A DNA stretch of 6,461 nt, from positions 1-6,461 of the forward strand of contig JAEMQE010000017.1 of the NCBI GenBank assembly GCA_022758945.1, read 5' to 3'. The first letter of the stretch is position 1. Every line of letters starts with the position of its first letter. A program made the translations under genes and the position numbers. Positions 1 through 6,461 of the stretch are shown piece by piece. The notes under the pieces are model-generated. The model was given only the letters and a program-made list of their open reading frames with translations. It searched no databases and had not been told where the DNA came from. Source of the stretch: Lentimicrobium sp. (GTDB lineage Bacteria > Bacteroidota > Bacteroidia > Flavobacteriales > Flavobacteriaceae).

Positions 1-1414
1 TGAATCAACAACTGTAGCTGGAGCAAACAGACAATATGAAAAAGTAGAACAAATAAGTCTATCCTCTAGAGGACTTGCTCCAGGAATTGAAGTAGCTTCA
101 GGCGGAACTATTGCTTCGTCATCTGACTCAAGAAGTGAAGTTGCTATGTGGGGTGAATTTCTTCAACAAACCTTTGGGTACAAAAACAAATTGTTTTTAA
201 CTGGTGCTATACGTACAGACGGAGCTTCTGTTTTTGGGCCTACTGAACGCAATCAAGTATATGCAAAAGTAAGTGGTTCCTATATGATTTCAAACGAAGA
301 ATTTTGGGGGAAAATCTTTGGTGATACCTTCAATTCTCTTAAACTAAGAGCTGCATGGGGACAAGCTGGTAACTTAACAGCAATAGGAGCTTATGATAGA
401 GCTCTTAATTATGTACCTGTTGCCATAAATGGATCAACTGGTGTTGTTCCTTCTACTTTATTAGGGAATGAAAATATAAAACCTGAAAGACAAGCAGAAA
501 CTGAATTAGGATTTGATGCAGGATTATTAAAGAACAGAGTTGGTTTCGAGTTTACTTATTACAATCAAAATGTATCTGATTTAATTCTTAAAAGAGCATT
601 AGCTTCTTCTACAGGTTTTTCTTCTCGTTATGAAAACGTAGGGGATTTACAAGATGAAGGAGTAGAAATTTTACTTAGAGCTACACCTATTAAATCTAAA
701 GATTTTTCATGGGAAGTTACTTCTACTTATGCAAGAAACAGAAATATCGTAACGAATGTTCCTGGTGGAAAAATAGCATTTGGGGATAGTTTTGCTACAA
801 ATTATGTTATCGAAGGACAACCTTTAGGTGTTTTTTATAGATCATTTTTTGCAAGAGATGCAAATGGACAAATAGCATTAGATGCTAATGGATTGCCTTA
901 CAAAGGAACAAATCCAGATGGAACTAAATCTAAAGTTCTTGGAGATCCTAATCCAAAGTGGTTTGGTTCATTAATTAATGAATTCAAATACAAAGATTTC
1001 TCTTTTAGATTTCAACTAGATGCCGTTCAAGGATTTGATGTATTCAACTGGGATAGACGTATATTAAATAATCCTGCTTTTGGCGGAGGTTCTCAACAAG
1101 GTCAAGAATTACTAGGTCAAGTTACAAAAGGAACTGGAAAAGCAGAATATGGTATTTTTGAAAATCTTGCTGAGGATGGTTCTTTTGTGAAATTAAGAGA
1201 AGTAGCTTTGAGCTACTCCTTAAATGGTAAAAGTTTAGGATTCCAAAGTATTATACTTAGTATTGTTGGAAGAAATTTAATTTCATGGGATAATTATACA
1301 GGTTTTGACCCAGAAGTAAATACAACTGGACAAAGTAATGGAACAAGAGGATTTGATTTTGCTGCTGTGCCAATCCCTAAAACCTATCAAATAGGTATTA
1401 ACGCAACTTTTTAA
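1..1414 (+). CDS. SusC/RagA-family TonB-linked outer-membrane transporter, C-terminal part
   Basis: Outer-membrane beta-barrel protein that, with the SusD lipoprotein downstream, imports a ligand using TonB energy. The window begins inside the gene; codons run in phase from base 2 without a stop, so 470 residues are visible, roughly the last half of a family member of about 1000 aa. The carboxypeptidase-like domain, TonB box and plug are outside. Typical barrel motifs, numbered from the first full visible codon: LKLRAAWGQAGN (113-124), ENVGDLQDEGVEI (211-223), GDPNPKWFG (314-322), EDGSFVKLREV (391-401), GRNL then YTGFDPEVN (423-440). It ends in PIPKTYQIGINATF, with the terminal Phe expected of a BAM-recognised last strand. 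The Met at 146 is internal and not a start, because in-frame family-like sequence continues upstream of it. The susD gene follows after 19 bases, so the two are co-transcribed. The family call is firm; the substrate is unknown. Confidence 0.95.
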   Translation, partial: ESTTVAGANRQYEKVEQISLSSRGLAPGIEVASGGTIASSSDSRSEVAMWGEFLQQTFGYKNKLFLTGAIRTDGASVFGPTERNQVYAKVSGSYMISNEEFWGKIFGDTFNSLKLRAAWGQAGNLTAIGAYDRALNYVPVAINGSTGVVPSTLLGNENIKPERQAETELGFDAGLLKNRVGFEFTYYNQNVSDLILKRALASSTGFSSRYENVGDLQDEGVEILLRATPIKSKDFSWEVTSTYARNRNIVTNVPGGKIAFGDSFATNYVIEGQPLGVFYRSFFARDANGQIALDANGLPYKGTNPDGTKSKVLGDPNPKWFGSLINEFKYKDFSFRFQLDAVQGFDVFNWDRRILNNPAFGGGSQQGQELLGQVTKGTGKAEYGIFENLAEDGSFVKLREVALSYSLNGKSLGFQSIILSIVGRNLISWDNYTGFDPEVNTTGQSNGTRGFDFAAVPIPKTYQIGINATF

Positions 1415-1433
1415 AAAACTTAATTTAAAAAAA

Positions 1434-2786
1434 ATGAAAAAATTCAATAAACATTTTCAAAAAATAACATTTTTGATGTTTTCAACAGCATTGTTAATAA
1501 CATCATGTACTAATGACTTTAAGAATCCGAATGCGACAACAGACGCAAGTGTTCTTACCAGCAAAGATGGACTTTTTGCTCTTTCGGTAGGAGTTAGACA
1601 AGTATATTCTACATCAGGAATGCGTTATATAATTGAAACTCCTGCTGCAACTGCTAGAGAAATAGCAAGTACTTCTGATTATTTAACCGTGACTGAATTA
1701 GAAGATGGTGGAGATATTCCAAATATAAATTCTGATATCGTAGGATTATGGGTAAATCTAACTAGAGTAATGGGAATGACAGAAAGTCTATATGATGCAG
1801 CAAATAATGTTACATTGGATCCTGGAACAAAAAGTGGAATTAAAGCCTACGCCAATTTATTCAGAGCTATGAGCATTGGTAATTTGTCAATTAACTTTGA
1901 GCAAGTTGTAATAAAAACTTCTCTAAATAACGATGCTGCTTTTGTTCCTAGACAACAAGGACTTTTGGAAGCAGTTAGATTGTTAGACGAAGCAAAAACA
2001 ATTCTTGCAACCACTCCTGCTTCAAGTGATTTTACTAACTCGGTTTTGGGTGGACGTATTGATTTAACCAACACTATTAACCTTATGTTAGCTCGATTCA
2101 ATCTCTATGCTGGAAATTATGATGCTGCGATAACAAATGCTAATTTGGTGTCTGCAACTTCAACATCAGTATTTACTTATGACGCATTAAATGTAAACCC
2201 AATTTGGGAAAGAGGTCTAGCTAATCATGCTACTGGTGCGAACTTTTTTAAACCTCAGGATAATTTTGGTTTACCTACAAGCATCTTCACATTTGCAGCT
2301 AATGACGGAAGATTGAGTTTTTATATGACTCCTGAGAATGCTACCAGCCTAAGTGGTTATGCAGTTGAAACATTGAAAGGCTTTAATCTTACTCAAAATT
2401 CACCTATGCCAATTTACATACCAGATGAAGCAAAACTTATTTTAGCTGAAGCAAATTTACGCAAGGCTTCTCCTAATATTCCAGCTTCAGTTGCTGCCTT
2501 GAACGAGGTTTTGACTGACACAAACGATCCACTTGGAGTAAATGCTAATGTGGCTCCTTACTCTGGAGCAATGGATGTGAGTAGCGTATTGTTAGAGATT
2601 TACAAAAACAGACGTGCTGAATTATATCTTTCAGGCAATTGTTTAGAAGACAGTAGAAGATTTGGAAGACCTCAACCTACTCCTGGATCAGGACATTACT
2701 CGGACGAAAGAAATAGAAACTTTTATCCGTACGCAAGTAAAGAAAGAGATAATAACCCAAATACTCCTGCTGATCCATCAATTTAA
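1434..2786 (+). CDS. SusD/RagB-family surface lipoprotein
   Basis: Substrate-binding lid of the SusCD complex, expected as a lipoprotein on the cell surface. A type II signal peptide is visible: KK near the N-terminus, a hydrophobic core at about 11-22 and lipobox ITSC with Cys25. The following TNDFK resembles the lipoprotein export signal known in flavobacteria. Helical TPR-like segments typical of the family include residues 173-194 (PRQQGLLEAVRLLDEAK), 218-240 (ARFNLYAGNYDAAITNA) and 329-345 (IPDEAKLILAEANLRK). The C-terminal SusD/RagB signature is complete: EIYKNRRAELYLSG then EDSRRFGRP (388-413), and FYPYASKERDNNPNTP near the end. At 450 aa it is somewhat shorter than the common 500-550 aa, but both ends look intact. 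The start is chosen because it gives the lipoprotein signal directly; the leader is A-rich with no Shine-Dalgarno, as is usual in Bacteroidota. Ligand unknown. Confidence 0.95.
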   Translation: MKKFNKHFQKITFLMFSTALLITSCTNDFKNPNATTDASVLTSKDGLFALSVGVRQVYSTSGMRYIIETPAATAREIASTSDYLTVTELEDGGDIPNINSDIVGLWVNLTRVMGMTESLYDAANNVTLDPGTKSGIKAYANLFRAMSIGNLSINFEQVVIKTSLNNDAAFVPRQQGLLEAVRLLDEAKTILATTPASSDFTNSVLGGRIDLTNTINLMLARFNLYAGNYDAAITNANLVSATSTSVFTYDALNVNPIWERGLANHATGANFFKPQDNFGLPTSIFTFAANDGRLSFYMTPENATSLSGYAVETLKGFNLTQNSPMPIYIPDEAKLILAEANLRKASPNIPASVAALNEVLTDTNDPLGVNANVAPYSGAMDVSSVLLEIYKNRRAELYLSGNCLEDSRRFGRPQPTPGSGHYSDERNRNFYPYASKERDNNPNTPADPSI

Positions 2787-2796
2787 TATTTAATTT

Positions 2797-2840
2797 TTTT
2801 TCGGGGGTAACTTATGTTGCCCCCGGAAAATTATTTTAAT
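2797..2840 (+). terminator. Strong hairpin terminator after susD
   Basis: The left arm TTTTTCGGGGGTAAC (2797-2811) pairs with GTTGCCCCCGGAAAA (2816-2830) around a TTAT loop. This gives about 15 pairs, two of them G-T, with a run of five G-C pairs in the core. A T-rich stretch (TTATTTTAAT) follows. It sits 10 bases after the susD stop and should end the susCD transcript. Because a T-run precedes the stem and A residues follow it, the element could also act on the opposite strand, but no convergent gene is seen nearby. Confidence 0.88.
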
Positions 2841-3061
2841 TGTATCATTTCGGATAACTTCTGCTTCATTAAACACAAATGTCCTACAATGAGGTAAAGA
2901 TTATTTCACGCATTTTTTAAAACGGATTGTTTTTCCGTCAATTGTAACCAAAGTCAATATAAAGCAATTCAAAATATTGTATATTATAAGTTTTGGAAGT
3001 GTTTTTTTAGAAGCTATATGCAACAAGCTGAATAGTTCCAAAATTTTAAATTATATAAAAA

Positions 3062-4513
3062 ATGAGTCCACTACTGTTATTTATTATTGTCCTCTCCTAT
3101 TTTTCTATTTTAATGATCATTTCTCATTTCACTTCAAGAAATAATCATGAAAATACTTTTTTTGATGGCAATAAGGAATCACCCTGGTTTTTAGTTGCTT
3201 TTGGAATGATTGGTTCTGGCATTTCCGCTGTGTCCCTTGTTTCAATTCCTGGGAATGTTGGCAACAACAATTTATACTATCTTCAATTCATTCTTGGAAC
3301 GATAGTGGGTTATCTCTTTATTGCATTTGTATTAATACCAATTTATTACAGGCTAAAACTGGTTTCAATTTATTCTTACCTGAACACACGATTTGGTAAT
3401 ATTACTTATAAAACTGGTTCCACATTTTTTTTGGTTTCCCAGTCTTTTGGAGCTGCACTTAGACTACTTTTGTCTATCAAAATATTGCAATATGCTTTTT
3501 TTGACGCCTTGAATATCCCTTACTACATAACGATAATAGTAGTTTTAGTTATTATCTGGTTGTACACAAATAAATCTGGGGTAAAAACAATTGTTTGGAC
3601 AGATGCCTTACAATCCTTATTTCTTATCACAGTTATTATTATCACGATAATTACAATAAAAAACTCTTTGGGATATTCTATTTCAGAAATGACAAGCACT
3701 ATCACTCAACATAAATATGCCAAGGTTTTTGATTGGGACATCCATTCAGGATCTAATTTTTTCAAACAATTTATCTCGGGATTATTGATTACCGTTGCTT
3801 TGGTGGGTCTTGATCAGAGTATGATGCAAAAAACCCTTACTGTTAAAAAGGTTAAAGATGCTCAAAAAAATGTATTAACCTTCAGTTTCTTCATAGCTTT
3901 TGCTCAAACGTTATTTTTGGGTTTAGGAGTATTGATTTACATCTATGCAGAAAAAAATGGAATTGCACTTGCTATGAGCAATGGACAATTTATAAATACT
4001 GATGGCATTTTTCCCAATCTAACTTTAAATTATTTAGGAAAAATAGGTGCCATTGCTTTTTTAATTGGCGTAATTGCCTCAACTTTTGCAAGTGTCGATT
4101 CTTGTATAGCTGCATTGACAACTTCTTTTAGTTATGACTTTATGGACATCGAGAATCAACCCCATGAAGCTAAAAAGAAAATCAAAAACTACGTATTAAT
4201 AGGCGTAAATATTGTGATGTTTCTTATAGTGATGTTATTCTGGCAAAGCCAAGGTGCCATTATCAACACCATTTTTACAATCGCAGGATATACTTATGGC
4301 CCTCTTTTGGGTTTATATATGACAGGTATGTTTTCTAGAATTCAATTAAAGGAAAAATGGGTTCCGGTAGCTTGTGTTTCTGCTGCAATTGCAACTTACT
4401 TGCTTAACAACTATTTAATGTCTGCCTTTCAATTTGATTTTGGTTTTTTAAATATATTTATAAATGCATTATTAACGATTCTGTTTCTAATCATTATTAA
4501 AAAGAAAGTCTAA
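3062..4513 (+). CDS. Sodium:solute symporter (SSS family), possible MurNAc or related sugar importer
   Basis: Inner-membrane Na+-coupled uptake carrier of 483 aa with about 13 hydrophobic segments, a normal size for the family. Visible SSS hallmarks: GMIGSGISAVSLVSIPG (48-64), the TM1-type stretch with the conserved Ser-Ala and Pro-Gly; SGVKTIVWTDALQ (172-184); GLDQSMMQKTL followed by a KVKDAQK linker (249-268); and ASTFASVDSCIAALTTSF (339-356), matching the TM8-type helix whose Ser/Thr side chains form the Na2 site. The protein starts almost directly in a membrane helix (LLLFIIVLSYFSILMII), as expected. It heads a new unit after the susD terminator; its stop overlaps the GNAT start (TAATG). 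Substrate is not readable from sequence. The YfeW/YbbE-like gene downstream and the known SSS-type MurNAc transporter MurT of Tannerella forsythia make an amino sugar such as MurNAc the leading guess; sialic acid or another sugar acid is an alternative. Confidence 0.93.
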   Translation: MSPLLLFIIVLSYFSILMIISHFTSRNNHENTFFDGNKESPWFLVAFGMIGSGISAVSLVSIPGNVGNNNLYYLQFILGTIVGYLFIAFVLIPIYYRLKLVSIYSYLNTRFGNITYKTGSTFFLVSQSFGAALRLLLSIKILQYAFFDALNIPYYITIIVVLVIIWLYTNKSGVKTIVWTDALQSLFLITVIIITIITIKNSLGYSISEMTSTITQHKYAKVFDWDIHSGSNFFKQFISGLLITVALVGLDQSMMQKTLTVKKVKDAQKNVLTFSFFIAFAQTLFLGLGVLIYIYAEKNGIALAMSNGQFINTDGIFPNLTLNYLGKIGAIAFLIGVIASTFASVDSCIAALTTSFSYDFMDIENQPHEAKKKIKNYVLIGVNIVMFLIVMLFWQSQGAIINTIFTIAGYTYGPLLGLYMTGMFSRIQLKEKWVPVACVSAAIATYLLNNYLMSAFQFDFGFLNIFINALLTILFLIIIKKKV

Positions 4514-5007
4514 TGATAGCAAAAGAAAAAATCGTAATAAATCCCACAACAGACCCCAAATATTTTGCCTTTTGTGCACTTATGATGGCAAAAACAGACC
4601 CGTGGATAACATTGGAAATGAATTATGAACAATGTCTTAAAGCATTTGATGGTCCTTTAAAAGAAATATATGTCATACAATATGAAAACGAAATAGCGGG
4701 TTTTGTAATCCTTCAAATCGCTGGCACATTTAAAGGATACATTCAAACTATTTGCATAAGCGAAAATTTTAGAGGCAAAGGTTTTGGAAAAAAACTCCTT
4801 CAATTTTGTGAAGAAAGAATTTTGAAAATTTCGCCAAATATCTTTATCTGTGTTTCATCATTCAATAAAGGTGCTATCAAACTTTATTATGACTTTGGGT
4901 TTAAATTGATAGGAGAATTAAAAGACTTTGTAAAAGAAGGTTATACCGAATTATTACTGCGTAAAACTTATGGACCAATAATTGGATTTCCTATCAAAAA
5001 AGTCTAA
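4513..5007 (+). CDS. GNAT-family N-acetyltransferase
   Basis: Cytoplasmic acetyl-CoA-dependent acyltransferase of 164 aa with no signal or membrane segment. The acetyl-CoA pyrophosphate loop is seen as R87-GKGFG-92, fitting R-x-x-G-x-G, after the strand YIQTICI (76-82). The C-terminal half of the fold follows: strand NIFICVSSFN (109-118), then AIKLYYDFGFKLIGEL (121-136), where Tyr125 or Tyr126 sits at the usual general-acid position. The start ATG shares its A with the upstream TAA stop (TAATG), which points to translational coupling with the symporter, and no other in-frame start would fit better. Substrate unknown. In this context an amino sugar from the cell wall is possible, since Clostridium acetobutylicum GlmA is a GNAT that acetylates glucosamine in cell-wall salvage. 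An amino acid, peptide or antibiotic amine is equally compatible with the sequence alone. A short C-terminal tail (TYGPIIGFPIKKV) follows the core fold. Confidence 0.92.
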   Translation: MIAKEKIVINPTTDPKYFAFCALMMAKTDPWITLEMNYEQCLKAFDGPLKEIYVIQYENEIAGFVILQIAGTFKGYIQTICISENFRGKGFGKKLLQFCEERILKISPNIFICVSSFNKGAIKLYYDFGFKLIGELKDFVKEGYTELLLRKTYGPIIGFPIKKV

Positions 5008-5046
5008 TACTTATCTTGTCCTTTTAACCGCAAAAATTAAACCCTT

Positions 5047-6303
5047 ATGAACACTAAATTGCTTTTTACCATAATTTTATCTGCCTCTTTTGGATTTATT
5101 TCTAATAGTCAAAATCTTAATGATAAAACAAACAAGACAAAACTTGCTGTCGAAATAGATAGTATTATCCAAAAACAAGTGGATTTAGACAAAATTCCTG
5201 GTGCAGTAATCCAGATAAAAATGGGAAAAAATCTTATTTATAAGAATACTTATGGCTATCCACAAAAATATGACTTTGACCATAAACTACTAAATCCTTT
5301 AGAAAAAATGACAAGTAAGCATCTATTTGACGTTGCTTCACTTACCAAAGTTATTGGCACTACTACCTCTATTATGATACTGGCAGATAAAGGACTTCTT
5401 AATGTTGAAGATCCGGTTAGTAAGTATATTGAAGCATTTAACACTCCCGAAAAAAAGGGAATCACAATACATCATCTTCTTACTCACACTGCAGGACTAT
5501 ATGAATGGTATCCTGTGTATTATAAAGCTTCAAACAAACAAGAATCCTATAAGTTAATAGAAGAACTTCCGCTTATGTTCCCTGTTGGGGGGCAACGCCG
5601 TTATAGCGATTTAGGTTTTGTACTTCTTGGAGAAATTATTGAAACTGTTTCTAAATTACCCTTAGAAAAATTTATGCAGCAAAATATTTTTAACCCTTTG
5701 GGAATGAAAAATACGACTTTTAATCCGCTATCAACAGGTCGTTTTAAAAAAATAGCAGCCACATCACACGGAAACCCTTATGAAAAAAGAATGGTTTATG
5801 ATTCAATACTTGGGTTTAAAGTAAAAGAAATTGATCCAAATCAATGGAAAGGATGGCGTAATTATACTTTAAAAGGGGAAGTAAATGATGGTATCACTTG
5901 GTATGCAAACAATGGAATATCAGGTGCCGCAGGAATATTCTCTACAATTGATGACATCCAGAAACTTGTGGATATGCTTGTTAATAAAGGTAAAATAGGT
6001 TCTAAACAATTTATATCCAAAGAAATTATAGAAAGCTTTCTAACAAAAGACAAATTCAACAATGGAATAGGTTGGATGATGGATCCTGAAAATCCTGTAA
6101 TAAAAAACGGACCAAAGGGAACCTTTGGGCATACTGGATTTACTGGCACTAGCATTGCAGTAATTCCTGAAAACAATATTTCTATTATAATCTTAATAAA
6201 TAGACAAAATATAGGATTAATGAATAATGGAGAATATTTTTCATTAAATCAATTACGTGAGCAGATTTTTAAAGCAGTCTTAAAATATAGTAAATTAAAA
6301 TAA
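5047..6303 (+). CDS. Exported serine hydrolase, beta-lactamase/class C PBP fold, YfeW/YbbE-like
   Basis: Periplasmic or secreted acyl-serine hydrolase of 418 aa. A type I signal peptide is present (K4, hydrophobic core 5-18), with probable cleavage at SNS21-Q22. The catalytic motifs are complete: S98-L-T-K101 (nucleophile Ser98), Y186-S-D188 in place of the usual Y-x-N, and H362-T-G364 in place of K-T-G. HLLTHTAGL (143-151) is also typical of this Pfam beta-lactamase family (PF00144). Beyond the fold, YPQKYD (71-76), FNPLSTGRFKKIAATSHG (225-242) and the block from GEVND to GISGAAGIFST (277-300) match my recollection of E. coli YfeW (PBP4B), which lies beside murQ-murP; B. subtilis YbbE is comparable and also lies in a MurNAc operon. 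It probably acts on peptidoglycan peptides or muropeptides, but a peptidase, esterase or amidase role cannot be told apart here. The 39-base gap after the GNAT suggests the same operon. Confidence 0.9.
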   Translation: MNTKLLFTIILSASFGFISNSQNLNDKTNKTKLAVEIDSIIQKQVDLDKIPGAVIQIKMGKNLIYKNTYGYPQKYDFDHKLLNPLEKMTSKHLFDVASLTKVIGTTTSIMILADKGLLNVEDPVSKYIEAFNTPEKKGITIHHLLTHTAGLYEWYPVYYKASNKQESYKLIEELPLMFPVGGQRRYSDLGFVLLGEIIETVSKLPLEKFMQQNIFNPLGMKNTTFNPLSTGRFKKIAATSHGNPYEKRMVYDSILGFKVKEIDPNQWKGWRNYTLKGEVNDGITWYANNGISGAAGIFSTIDDIQKLVDMLVNKGKIGSKQFISKEIIESFLTKDKFNNGIGWMMDPENPVIKNGPKGTFGHTGFTGTSIAVIPENNISIIILINRQNIGLMNNGEYFSLNQLREQIFKAVLKYSKLK

Positions 6304-6348
6304 CTGTATAGCCTAAAATAAAAGTTTAGTGAACAATAGTAGTCAATC

Positions 6349-6461
6349 ATGTTTAAGTTTTTTTTAATATATTTTGTTTTGGTTAGTTGGTTCTTCATCA
6401 AGGGCTTCTATTACAAGGGTAGAAGCTCTAGTGAAGAATTTAAATTTAAGAATCAATTAAA
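6349..6461 (+). CDS. Start of an unrecognised protein with N-terminal membrane segment, cut by the window edge
   Basis: From the ATG at 6349 the frame stays open to the end of the window (37 full codons); an in-frame TAG at 6340-6342 rules out an earlier start. The visible part has Lys3, a strongly hydrophobic stretch at about 4-17 (FFLIYFVLVSWFFI), then a polar, Ser/Glu/Lys-rich part (KGRSSSEEFKFKNQL). This fits a signal anchor or a small single-pass membrane protein, but I do not recognise a family. It starts 45 bases after the serine hydrolase stop on the same strand, so it may be the next gene of the operon. No convincing terminator or promoter lies in the gap. An imperfect palindrome falls inside codons 15-30, which leaves open that this is not a real coding region. 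Confidence 0.5.
   Translation, partial: MFKFFLIYFVLVSWFFIKGFYYKGRSSSEEFKFKNQL
6391..6438. repeat. 48-base imperfect palindrome at the right edge
   Basis: The left arm TTCTTCATCAAGGGCTTCTA (6391-6410) pairs with TAGAAGCTCTAGTGAAGAA (6420-6438) around a 9-base loop. It shows 9 consecutive pairs next to the loop (one G-T), an A-T pair, one A-A mismatch, a C-G pair, a bulged T and 7 closing pairs. No T-run follows, so it does not look like a terminator. It overlaps the possible coding start at 6349; its role is unknown. Confidence 0.6.

Noticed and set aside
1847..2101. Open frame on the minus strand inside susD
   Set aside because: It is antisense to a well-supported gene, shows no family motif and has no leader of its own; the same holds for the minus-strand frames at 3523-3705, 5256-5465 and 5862-6176.
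2922..2938. Small hairpin ACGGA/TCCGT in the leader of the symporter
   Set aside because: Only five pairs with a seven-base loop and no T-run after it; too weak to call a terminator or riboswitch.
2893..3144. Frame 1 stays open for about 84 codons across the leader and into the symporter start
   Set aside because: It contains no ATG, overlaps the N-terminus of the real symporter in another frame and shows no recognisable protein; likely chance.
5008..5046. TATCTTG in the gap before the serine hydrolase as a promoter -7 element
   Set aside because: It does not match TAnnTTTG and no TTG lies at the proper distance upstream; operon read-through explains expression more simply.
6330..6365. Possible terminator TGAACA/TGTTTA followed by a run of eight T after the serine hydrolase
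   Set aside because: The stem has six pairs including a G-T and a 14-base loop, and the T-run is explained by Phe-Phe-Leu codons of the frame starting at 6349.

Overview
This AT-rich stretch comes from a member of the Bacteroidota, most likely a Flavobacterium-like flavobacterium. The evidence is a SusC/SusD outer-membrane pair, A-rich gene leaders without Shine-Dalgarno sequences, a SusD lipoprotein whose residues after the lipid-bearing Cys resemble the flavobacterial surface-export signal, and a predicted signal peptide cut before Gln. All genes lie on the + strand.

Left part (1-2830): the last 470 residues of a SusC/RagA-type TonB-dependent transporter, whose N-terminal half lies outside the window, followed 19 bases later by a complete SusD/RagB surface lipoprotein of 450 aa. 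Together they form a ligand-import complex in the outer membrane. A strong GC-rich hairpin just after susD (about 2797-2840) closes this transcription unit. The substrate cannot be read from the sequence.

Middle and right part (3062-6303): after 275 bases that contain no supportable gene or canonical promoter come three genes in apparent operon order. The first is a sodium:solute symporter of the inner membrane. The second is a small GNAT acetyltransferase whose start codon overlaps the symporter stop codon (TAATG). The third is an exported serine hydrolase of the beta-lactamase/class C PBP fold that resembles E. coli YfeW and B. subtilis YbbE. Both of those lie next to N-acetylmuramic acid (MurNAc) genes in their hosts, and Tannerella forsythia imports MurNAc through an SSS-family symporter (MurT). 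The best working hypothesis is therefore a peptidoglycan-sugar scavenging cluster: SusCD takes up cell-wall fragments, the periplasmic hydrolase acts on them, the symporter imports the sugar and the GNAT acetylates it or a related compound. No murQ, murK, namZ or nagZ gene is visible, so this remains an inference.

Right edge (6304-6461): a short gap, then the start of a further + strand reading frame (from 6349) that runs off the window. It begins with a hydrophobic segment and contains an unusual 48-base imperfect palindrome. I see no RNA gene, insertion sequence or CRISPR array. The genes themselves are of known families; the unusual point is the GNAT inserted between a symporter and a YfeW-like hydrolase.
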